From an uncultured Mycoplasmatota bacterium (GTDB lineage Bacteria > Bacillota_I > Bacilli_A > RF39 > UBA660): a stretch of 22,753 bases of DNA. The notes under the pieces were generated by a model. It was not told where the DNA came from, did no database searches, and was given only the letters and a program-made list of their open reading frames with translations. Each line of letters opens with the position of its first letter. The stretch's first letter is position 1. The position numbers and the translations under genes were made by a program. The stretch is taken from NCBI GenBank assembly GCA_900552975.1, contig UWSL01000011.1, forward strand, positions 1 through 22,753. The letters run 5' to 3'. Shown here piece by piece: positions 16,652 through 22,753 of the stretch.

Positions 16652-16845
16652 AAAAAAAGCATCATTTGCCAAGGAGCAAATAATGCGGTACCATCCTTTA
16701 TTTTACTTGATTTAGATAACGGCTTCTAACCGGGTTTTATTAAACCTCTCAGAAGATAGTAATTACTAAAGCTTATATTCATTTCCACCTACCATGAATT
16801 CTCTATAATAAGTATTTTAATAATCTTGTTCTTCATCACTGAATT
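16652..16845 (-). ncRNA. T-box riboswitch (threonine) upstream of thrS
   Basis: On the minus strand the leader carries the conserved T-box sequence GGATGGTACCGC (16685-16696), which pairs with the uncharged tRNA acceptor end. The 3' part of stem I reads ATTACTATCTTC, where ACT (16758-16760), a Thr codon, is the likely specifier; its flanking TCTTC can pair with GAAGA near the start of the leader. The terminator is the stem 16659-16669 with 16676-16686 (GCATTATTTGC/GCAAATGATGC, one G-U pair) followed by seven T. Known mechanism: uncharged tRNA-Thr stabilises the antiterminator and turns on the downstream genes. The specifier assignment is my reading and not a folded model. Confidence 0.92.
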
Positions 16846-16851
16846 AAATAA

Positions 16852-16880
16852 ATATTACCCCCATTAAATAAAAAAGTCAA
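16852..16880 (-). promoter_or_regulatory. Promoter of the T-box-thrS operon
   Basis: TTGACT (16875-16880), 17 bp, TAATAT (16852-16857) on the minus strand, directly upstream of the T-box leader and just after the der terminator. Confidence 0.75.
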
Positions 16881-16896
16881 TATTTACTAATCAAGA

Positions 16897-16935
16897 AATA
16901 AAAAAAGACGATTACTCTTCATCGGTATCGTCTTT
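16897..16935 (-). terminator. Terminator embedded in the 3' end of der
   Basis: AAAGACGAT/ATCGTCTTT (16927-16935 with 16904-16912, 14-nt loop) followed by a T-run on the minus strand. The upstream arm is made of the last Asp codons of der and the loop contains its stop codon region. Confidence 0.8.
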
Positions 16936-18240
16936 ACTACCACGATTTTTAAATTGTAATACCATTGGTGTTCCTGTAAAATCAAAATTTGCTCTAATTT
17001 GATTTTCTAAATATCTTTCATAACTAAAATGTACTAATCCTTTATTATTACATCTAAAAGTAAATTTAGGAGGACACACTCCAGTTTGACTACTAAAATA
17101 TATTTTTAGCTTTTTACCTTTATACCCAGGAGGTTCATGCATTTTAACAGCATCGACAATTATATTATTTAGCATTGATGTTTTAACTTCTCGACGATTA
17201 TTATTATAAGCATTTATTACTTCTGGCATTAATGTATGTAAACGTTTCTTTGTCTTAGCTGATAGAAAAACTACTTTGACCCATGGCATAAACTGAAATT
17301 CATTTTCCAATAATACTTTCCATTGTTTAATAGCTTGATCTTTATTTTCAATAGTATCCCATTTATTAACAACTAAAACAATTCCCTTACCAGCTTCTAA
17401 AGCGTAGCTAGCAATATGTTTATCATGTTCAATAATTCCTGTATTAGCATCAATTACTAAAACACATACATCACTCTCTGATATTGCTCTTAAACTACGA
17501 ATTAAACTATATTTTTCAATTGATTCAAAAATACGCCCCTTCTTACGCATTCCCGCCGTATCCACAACTACATATTCATTTCCGTCATATCTAAATCTTG
17601 TATCAACTGCATCACGTGTTGTTCCTGCAACATCAGAAACTAAAACACGTTCTTCATTAAGCAAGGCATTAATTAAACTACTTTTTCCTACATTAGGTCT
17701 TCCTATAATACAAAATCTTAATGCATCATCCATTAGCGGCATCGTATCATTAAAATCTTTAACAACTTCATCTAATAATTCTCCAAAGCCTAAATTGTGT
17801 AAGGCAGAAACAGGGAAAATATGTTCAAATCCTAATTCATAATAATAATAAATTCTCTCTTCTTGCATTTTTACATTATCAAGTTTATTTAAAACAACAA
17901 TAACTTTTTTAGAAGTCTTAAGTAACATATCTCTAACTAATAAATCATTACTAGTTAAATCTTCTCTTCCATCAACTACGAATAAGATTACATCAGATTC
18001 AGCAATAGCTATCTCTGCTTGAACTTTGATATCTTTATTAAAGTTTTCTTCTCCTAAATCAATACCACCTGTATCTATAAGTAAAAAAGAATAATTATCA
18101 TAATTAACATTACCATATATACGATCTCTAGTAACTCCTGGAGTATCCATAATTATTGATTTATTTTCTCTAATAAGTTTATTAAAAATAGTACTTTTAC
18201 CTACATTAGGTCTTCCTATTAAACAGACTGTTTTTTTCAT
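16912..18240 (-). CDS. der: Ribosome assembly GTPase Der (EngA)
   Basis: The 442-residue protein has the diagnostic tandem GTPase domains. The first has GRPNVGKS at 9-16, DTGG and NKLD (118-121). The second has GRPNVGKS at 180-187, DTAG and NKWD. A C-terminal KH-like domain follows (about 350-430, with PPKFTFRCNN). Der acts in 50S ribosomal subunit maturation and is essential in bacteria studied. Length is normal for the family (about 435-490). The start is supported by GGAGGG 7 nt upstream. It has its own promoter and a terminator overlapping its end. Confidence 0.97.
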   Translation of the reverse strand: MKKTVCLIGRPNVGKSTIFNKLIRENKSIIMDTPGVTRDRIYGNVNYDNYSFLLIDTGGIDLGEENFNKDIKVQAEIAIAESDVILFVVDGREDLTSNDLLVRDMLLKTSKKVIVVLNKLDNVKMQEERIYYYYELGFEHIFPVSALHNLGFGELLDEVVKDFNDTMPLMDDALRFCIIGRPNVGKSSLINALLNEERVLVSDVAGTTRDAVDTRFRYDGNEYVVVDTAGMRKKGRIFESIEKYSLIRSLRAISESDVCVLVIDANTGIIEHDKHIASYALEAGKGIVLVVNKWDTIENKDQAIKQWKVLLENEFQFMPWVKVVFLSAKTKKRLHTLMPEVINAYNNNRREVKTSMLNNIIVDAVKMHEPPGYKGKKLKIYFSSQTGVCPPKFTFRCNNKGLVHFSYERYLENQIRANFDFTGTPMVLQFKNRGSKDDTDEE

Positions 18241-18262
18241 ACTATCCCTCCAATCGCCCTTT

Positions 18263-18290
18263 ATTGTAACATAATAATGATATTTTACAA
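18263..18290 (-). promoter_or_regulatory. Promoter of der
   Basis: TTGTAA (18285-18290), 16 bp, TACAAT (18263-18268), with an extended -10 TG one base before it (TGTTACAAT) on the minus strand. It lies in the short gap between the prepilin-like gene and der. Confidence 0.55.
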
Positions 18291-18294
18291 ATTA

Positions 18295-18768
18295 TTATTT
18301 TTTATATGTTCCATCACATAATTTTAAATCTTTATCATCTTTAAACATATATTTAGCATAAACTCGTTTATTAACAATATATACCAATAATTTTTCATCA
18401 GCCATTGTTGCTCCACGTGGATCTAAGAAATCATCTTTGACTCCTTTATTTGAACCTTCTTCTTTCTTTAAATAGCCTTTCCTCAATAACGCTTTAATAG
18501 TTACTATATCGCATGATGAAACATTTGTCGTAGTATTTCCTTTTTTTATACTATTACAAGAATGAGTACTAATGTAATCAATATTATCTTGGCCATATAA
18601 TTGCGCTGCTTTCTCAGCTGTTTCAACTTTTGTACAAAACATATCATTTTTTATATTCTGGGAAAATGATAAAACTGCTGGCACGGCAACAACTAATAAA
18701 ATTCCCATTATAACTATAACTGCCAACAATTCAACTAATGTAAAACCCTGATTATTTATCTTTTTCAT
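18295..18768 (-). CDS. Small type IV prepilin-like protein
   Basis: The 157-residue protein starts MKKINNQGFTLVELLAVIV. It has a class III leader cleaved after G8 with Glu at +5 (E13), an N-terminal hydrophobic helix to about residue 31, and a globular part with four cysteines. Such proteins are processed by a prepilin peptidase and assembled into type IV pili, competence pseudopili or related filaments. Its length is ordinary, unlike the 860-residue relative at the left end, with which it shares the stretch GFTLVELLAV. No pilus machine is encoded nearby, so it is an orphan between engB and der. AGGTGATGGT precedes the ATG. Confidence 0.88.
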   Translation of the reverse strand: MKKINNQGFTLVELLAVIVIMGILLVVAVPAVLSFSQNIKNDMFCTKVETAEKAAQLYGQDNIDYISTHSCNSIKKGNTTTNVSSCDIVTIKALLRKGYLKKEEGSNKGVKDDFLDPRGATMADEKLLVYIVNKRVYAKYMFKDDKDLKLCDGTYKK

Positions 18769-18785
18769 ACCATCACCTATTATTA

Positions 18786-18813
18786 ATTATAATACATTTT
18801 AGTAAAAGAAAAA
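18786..18813 (-). promoter_or_regulatory. Possible promoter of the small prepilin-like gene
   Basis: TATAAT (18786-18791) about 16 bp after a weak TTTTTC (18808-18813) on the minus strand. As at the giant prepilin-like gene, the weak -35 coincides with the U-tract of the upstream terminator. Confidence 0.45.
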
Positions 18814-18838
18814 AGATGCTTTTACACTATAAGCATCT
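18806..18838 (-). terminator. Terminator overlapping the end of engB
   Basis: AGATGCTT/AAGCATCT (18831-18838 with 18814-18821, 9-nt loop) followed by TTTTTTC on the minus strand. The engB stop codon lies in the loop. Confidence 0.8.
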
Positions 18839-19408
18839 ATCTATTATATTTAAAATTTCTTCTTTTCCCTTACGTGTTACAGAAGAAAAATATACTATAT
18901 TATCATTTTCTCCTAATTCAAAAGATTCATTTAAAACTTTTTCAACTTTGCTACGATCACTTTGTTTAACTTTATCATATTTCGTTGCAACAATCGTTAC
19001 ATCCAATTTATAGTACTTCATAAAATTAAACATTAATAAATCATCTTCTGTTGGTTTATGTCTATAATCTACTAACAAGAATACTCTTTTTAAATTTTTT
19101 CTATTAATTAAATATTCTTCTATCATTAGACCAAATTTTTTCTGTGTATCTTTATTAACCATTGCATAGCCATAGCCAGGAACATCAACCAAATAATATT
19201 TTTCATTTACTAAATAGAAATTAAGTGTTTGTGTTTTTCCTGGTGTTGAACTAGTTCTTGCCAAATTTTTTCGTGACACCATTGTGTTTATAAATGAACT
19301 TTTTCCAACATTACTTCTGCCAACTAATAAAAACTCAGGTTTCTGATCATCAGGATATTGGCTCATTCTAACAGCTACTGTCTTTAAGGAAACAGAGTCT
19401 ATTTTCAT
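18827..19408 (-). CDS. engB: Ribosome biogenesis GTP-binding protein EngB (YsxC/YihA)
   Basis: This is a single-domain TRAFAC GTPase with GRSNVGKSSF (P-loop), DVPGYGYA (G3) and TKYDK (G4), 193 residues, normal for EngB. It takes part in assembly of the large ribosomal subunit. The frame is open to a GTG at 19417, but the ATG at 19408 (MKIDSVSLKTV) has GGGTGG 5 nt upstream and is preferred. It is a single gene with its own consensus promoter and a terminator at its end. Confidence 0.96.
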   Translation of the reverse strand: MKIDSVSLKTVAVRMSQYPDDQKPEFLLVGRSNVGKSSFINTMVSRKNLARTSSTPGKTQTLNFYLVNEKYYLVDVPGYGYAMVNKDTQKKFGLMIEEYLINRKNLKRVFLLVDYRHKPTEDDLLMFNFMKYYKLDVTIVATKYDKVKQSDRSKVEKVLNESFELGENDNIVYFSSVTRKGKEEILNIIDRCL

Positions 19409-19429
19409 ATATACCACCCACGTTCAATA

Positions 19430-19458
19430 ATTATATATGAAAAAAAGCTTTTTGGCAA
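19430..19458 (-). promoter_or_regulatory. Promoter of engB
   Basis: TTGCCA (19453-19458), 17 bp, TATAAT (19430-19435) on the minus strand, close to the SigA consensus. It lies 25 bp after the stop of the upstream membrane-protein gene. Confidence 0.75.
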
Positions 19459-19482
19459 GAAACAAGTTTTGTATATCTCTTC

Positions 19483-19998
19483 TTATCTTTCGCCACTATA
19501 TATCTCAACACTATTTAAAATAGTTTCAACGTTATCAATTAAAATATCAAAATACTCACTATCAGCATTAAAAGTTATAAATAATAATACATTATCTTTC
19601 TTATAAATTGTTACAAGTGATTGAACATCATTATCTTCGTATAAAACTTGATATCCTTCATAAGGATTATCTATCTTTTTTTGCATAATTTTCTCATAAT
19701 CTTTATTTTGCTTTTCTATACTATACAACAAATCATTTATAATATCTTTTAATTCAATATCAATATAACTTTGATCTAATACTTTATAATTTACCTTAAT
19801 CCTACTTTTACTTTTTTTATGTTCTAATTTATTATTTTTTAAATTCCAAGTTGTATCATATTTAATTTTATAATAGTCATTCTGATAATTCTTAAGTTCA
19901 ACTTTTTTACTATTAAAATACAATATTTCTATCAATAAACTTAGTATTAAAACAATTATAAATAATATTATTTTCCATTTTTCTTTTATCTTTTTCAT
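19483..19998 (-). CDS. Single-span membrane protein with small extracellular domain
   Basis: No family assigned. The 171-residue protein has a Lys-rich cytoplasmic start (MKKIKEKWK), one hydrophobic span (about 9-29), and an outside domain of about 140 residues with alternating strands and a helix, perhaps PsbP/LpqN-like. That fold idea is a weak inference. There are no cysteines and no lipobox, so it is an uncleaved anchor. It starts 1 bp after the stop of the inactive-protease-like gene, and the ribosome-binding site GGAGAA lies in that gene's last codons. This is the last gene of a three-gene envelope operon. Confidence 0.7.
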   Translation of the reverse strand: MKKIKEKWKIILFIIVLILSLLIEILYFNSKKVELKNYQNDYYKIKYDTTWNLKNNKLEHKKSKSRIKVNYKVLDQSYIDIELKDIINDLLYSIEKQNKDYEKIMQKKIDNPYEGYQVLYEDNDVQSLVTIYKKDNVLLFITFNADSEYFDILIDNVETILNSVEIYSGER

Positions 19999-19999
19999 C

Positions 20000-21580
20000 T
20001 TAATTCTCCATAATAACTATTATTAAATAACCTAATGAATTTTTGATAATAACCTCATTTTTTTTACTTTTATATATCTTTTTATTATCAGCTGTATAAA
20101 TACATTCATAGCCTTCATTTTCTAATTCTGTTTCAAAATCAACAGTTAATATTAATGAATCTAAAGTTTTAATATTATTTTTATATCTTAAACTAACCAT
20201 TCCATCTTCATAATTGGCTTTTACTAAGTCTAGTTGTAAATTTTTTTGTAATTGTCCTATTTGTTTTATCTCTTCCCATTTTCTCTTAGGTATATTATTA
20301 ACATTTTCTTCATCCTTTATATCAAAATAATACTTATCTTTTAACTTATTTAATTCCACATATTCTATCTTATCAAAAGATATACTTTCTAATTTACTTT
20401 GTATTTCTCCTAAATATGACGTTTTATTTGCTTCTGATAAAGTAGCATTAATTACATTACTTGTATTAAACCCTATTACTTCACCATCTTTATTATACAA
20501 AGCACTTCCAACATCACTACTTGCCAAAGAAAAATTACTTTTTATAACATCATTGCTATTTCCTAAATAATTACCATAATTAACACTAAAATTACTATTA
20601 TTTTTACTAGTTATCGTAAAAACATTATCTTTACTATTAATAGTATTTCCAAATTTAACAGGTACTCCTACTTCTTCCTCAAGTTTTAATAAAACAACAT
20701 CATAACTAGTATCAATTGTAATAACCCCACTTACTTTATAAACATTTCCATTTGTATCATTAACATATATAAATTCACTTGTATTTAACATTTGTAAAAA
20801 TAAAGACCAAGTTGTCGCTATCACACCTTTTCTTACAAAAAAACCACTTCCATAGCTATTAACATCAGCATTACTTAAAGCACTAATAGAAACATTTTGT
20901 TCATGATACATATCATAAAAACTTTTTAGTTCTTCTTCACTAACTGCTTCACTACCAGCAATAGTAATACTATTAAATTTTCCCCCAACATTATCACCAT
21001 TATCTTCATCATTACCAATTTGCTTAAAATATTCACTAATCTTATCACCACTAGTAAATGAAGGAACATATAATTTTAAACTATTTCTAACTCTTTTTAA
21101 ATAAAAATTTAAAACCATGTCATCCTTTTTTCCGTCTTTTAAAACATTGCTTAAATAAACATAACTCAATATTCCATCTGAAATATCTGTTGTATAAATA
21201 TATTTTATGTAATCATAACTTAAATCACTAGCATACAAATCTTTTATAAAAGACTCAATCAAAATACTTGAAGTTAGAGTATCAAAACCATTTGTATCAC
21301 TTAATACCCCTTCATTCATAATATTTTTCCTTTTTTCTTCATAGCTTTCTTTACTAAAAATAATTTCTAGTAATGATTTAGTATATTTTTTTACATCTTC
21401 ATCACTTGAAGAAGCACTTTTAAAAGGAGCATTTATTTTATATGAACTATTTGTTTCAGCAAGTAACGTATCAGCTTTATTAGCTAAATCTATTTTTTCT
21501 GGATCAATTACAAATTCTTTAGCCACTACTACATTACTAATCCATAATAAACCAATTAATAAAAAGAATCTTTTTTTCAT
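20000..21580 (-). CDS. Secreted trypsin-fold protein, probably catalytically inactive
   Basis: The 526-residue protein has a signal peptide (cleavage likely after VVVA, residue 20), an N-terminal helical region (about 25-185), a trypsin-like beta-barrel region (about 230-400), and a C-terminal domain (about 400-526). The barrel shows the framework of HtrA/DegP-type proteases: GSGFFVRKGVIATTWSL where ILTNxHV is usual, YDVVLLKL where DxAVLKL is usual, and SSDVGSALYNKDGEVIGF where GxSGGPLFNxxGEVIGI is usual. On this alignment Asp294 is kept, but the catalytic His is Ser259 and the catalytic Ser is Val357. A pseudoprotease binding or scaffolding role is inferred. It is 12 bp after the metallopeptidase gene. 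RBS GGTGAT precedes the ATG. Confidence 0.72.
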   Translation of the reverse strand: MKKRFFLLIGLLWISNVVVAKEFVIDPEKIDLANKADTLLAETNSSYKINAPFKSASSSDEDVKKYTKSLLEIIFSKESYEEKRKNIMNEGVLSDTNGFDTLTSSILIESFIKDLYASDLSYDYIKYIYTTDISDGILSYVYLSNVLKDGKKDDMVLNFYLKRVRNSLKLYVPSFTSGDKISEYFKQIGNDEDNGDNVGGKFNSITIAGSEAVSEEELKSFYDMYHEQNVSISALSNADVNSYGSGFFVRKGVIATTWSLFLQMLNTSEFIYVNDTNGNVYKVSGVITIDTSYDVVLLKLEEEVGVPVKFGNTINSKDNVFTITSKNNSNFSVNYGNYLGNSNDVIKSNFSLASSDVGSALYNKDGEVIGFNTSNVINATLSEANKTSYLGEIQSKLESISFDKIEYVELNKLKDKYYFDIKDEENVNNIPKRKWEEIKQIGQLQKNLQLDLVKANYEDGMVSLRYKNNIKTLDSLILTVDFETELENEGYECIYTADNKKIYKSKKNEVIIKNSLGYLIIVIMEN

Positions 21581-21592
21581 ATTATCACCAAT

Positions 21593-22753
21593 CTATAGGT
21601 ATTTTTTTAAAGCATTCATAATATATGTGCTAGCTGGGGTTGCCCCACTACCATTTAAATAAACATCATGAAAAGCTTCTGCAATAGTTTCATCATAAAT
21701 ATATTTACCATTTTCATCTTTAGCTAATGCATAACTTGAAATACTACCTCTAAAATTATCATAACTTATTCCTGCTCCATATGCTTTAGTATAATTATAA
21801 TAAGCCTCTTTAATAATCCGATTACTGAAATCACCACTATTAAAATCATCATAAACAGTATACATTAAGTTAGCTTTACCTGCTGAAACAAAAGTCATAT
21901 CACTAGTTTTATAATAATTTAACATTGCAACATATGACAAATAATGACCAAATTCATGAGCAACTGCACTACTACGTGTTGCTCCTTTAGGAAAATAGCC
22001 AGTTTTAGATCCGTAATCAACCGAATTTTTTATTTTTGATGGATTTAAAAAATATTTTGTATTTAAAATTATTTGAGTCTTTATTCCAACTGGATACCCT
22101 GATGAAGACTTACTCGTCGCAAAAGTAAACAATGGCATAAAAGCCGCCATATATGTTGCTGAAGTACCAACATTAGCTAACGTTAAATTAGTTAAATACC
22201 CATGAGCATTTGGAAAATTATTATATATATATGAAGTTACATTTTTTAGCTCTTTAGCAAAAGTAACATCCATTTCACATAAATTCACTGCTGTAATACC
22301 ATAGTTATCAACAATTTCTTTTTCAACGTTGACAACTTCTTGCGGACACTTCCCTTTTTGATTTTCACTATCAGCAGCAATCAACTTAAGAACATCAGCC
22401 TTACTTGATAAAATTGCTTGTTTAAAATACTGATTATCATAAATAATCGATGTTAAATCAGAAGAAGTCCTTATTCCATTATATCCGGATTTAGAAACTC
22501 CTTTATAATTTTCAAATTCTGTATTTGTTTTACCATCATCAACCTTAGTATTAGGAGTTTCATTATTTTGATCATTTATAGTACTATTATCTTTGCTATC
22601 ACTAACTAATGTAGTTTGTTCATTCGTTCCATCAAAATAATAATCAACCTTTAAACTTTTAATTACATAAGAAATTAAAGCAATCCATATTCCTAAAAAA
22701 ACTAAACAAACAATTAAATCTAAATTTACTTTTTTCTTTGTCTTTTTATTATT
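21593..22753 (-). CDS. Membrane-anchored zinc metallopeptidase, N-terminus beyond the right edge
   Basis: The frame stays open from the right edge, so 386 codons are visible and the start lies outside (an internal TTG at 22384 is not the start). The visible part begins with a Lys/Asn-rich segment (NNKKTKKKVN), then a membrane span (about residues 11-33), then a polar Asn/Thr/Asp linker (to about 85), then the catalytic domain. HEFGH at visible residues 266-270 is the zincin HExxH motif, and ETIAEAFHD downstream supplies a likely third zinc ligand (E359 or E355). Topology puts the peptidase outside the cell. The HExxH to AEAF arrangement resembles phage-associated and toxin zincins, but I cannot assign a family. 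It heads, within the window, an operon with a pseudoprotease and a membrane protein. Confidence 0.78.
   Translation of the reverse strand, partial: NNKKTKKKVNLDLIVCLVFLGIWIALISYVIKSLKVDYYFDGTNEQTTLVSDSKDNSTINDQNNETPNTKVDDGKTNTEFENYKGVSKSGYNGIRTSSDLTSIIYDNQYFKQAILSSKADVLKLIAADSENQKGKCPQEVVNVEKEIVDNYGITAVNLCEMDVTFAKELKNVTSYIYNNFPNAHGYLTNLTLANVGTSATYMAAFMPLFTFATSKSSSGYPVGIKTQIILNTKYFLNPSKIKNSVDYGSKTGYFPKGATRSSAVAHEFGHYLSYVAMLNYYKTSDMTFVSAGKANLMYTVYDDFNSGDFSNRIIKEAYYNYTKAYGAGISYDNFRGSISSYALAKDENGKYIYDETIAEAFHDVYLNGSGATPASTYIMNALKKYL

Noticed and set aside
19441..19460. AAAAAGCTTTTT palindrome as a terminator of the envelope operon
   Set aside because: It has no loop when fully paired and no separate stem before the T-run; the engB promoter occupies the same DNA. 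I see no convincing terminator for that operon.
22382..22384. TTG as the start of the metallopeptidase gene
   Set aside because: The frame is open without a stop to the right edge and the upstream part encodes a membrane anchor, so the true start is outside the window.
1..22753. TGA read as tryptophan (mycoplasma-type code)
   Set aside because: TGA serves as the stop of the canonical WXG100 gene and of the 813-residue gene, and tryptophans are encoded by TGG where checked.

Overview
The window is strongly AT-rich DNA with every recognisable gene on the minus strand, so transcription runs from high to low coordinates. Ribosome-binding sites are GGAGG-like, promoters are SigA-like, TGA is used as a stop, and there are a T-box leader, WXG100 proteins and a type VII secretion ATPase. 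Together these indicate a low-GC Bacillota. A threonyl-tRNA synthetase without its TGS domain hints at an uncultured Bacilli/Mollicutes-like lineage, but that placement is inference. No tRNA, rRNA, CRISPR array, insertion sequence or integrase was seen.

Right end (about 19.5-22.7 kb): a tight three-gene envelope operon. It encodes a membrane-anchored zinc metallopeptidase (HEFGH) that runs off the right edge, a secreted trypsin-fold protein whose catalytic His and Ser are apparently replaced, and a small single-span membrane protein. Next (16.4-19.4 kb) come housekeeping genes: engB, a small type IV prepilin-like gene, der, and a T-box (specifier ACU) that controls a 68-residue coiled-coil protein and thrS. 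Each has its own promoter, and several terminators are folded into the ends of the coding regions.

Centre (2.7-14.6 kb): a type VII secretion (T7SSb-like) locus in two transcription units. The first is essC alone (FHA-like domains, two membrane spans, three ATPase modules of which only the first has an intact Walker A). The second starts from a strong promoter (TTGACA, 17 bp, TATCAT) with a leader of about 100 nt. It reads esaB/YukD-like, two WXG100-like helical-hairpin proteins without the motif, an intergenic region able to form alternative hairpins (including a perfect 24-bp stem), one canonical WXG100 protein, an 813-residue protein with an internal 148-residue duplication, a small helical-hairpin protein, an 830-residue protein with a flexible Gly/Ser and Lys/Asp linker and helical repeats, and a DUF4176 protein. 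It ends at a clear terminator. No EssA, EssB or EsaA gene is present in the window. The two very large proteins encoded between WXG100-like genes and the DUF4176 gene are the best candidates for undescribed T7SS substrates or surface structures.

Left end (1-2.7 kb): an unusually large (860-residue) protein with a type IV prepilin N-terminus, Ig-like modules, and a cysteine-rich C-terminal part containing a 45-residue tandem repeat. It is followed 11 bp later by the first 24 codons of a gene with a signal peptide that leaves the window.
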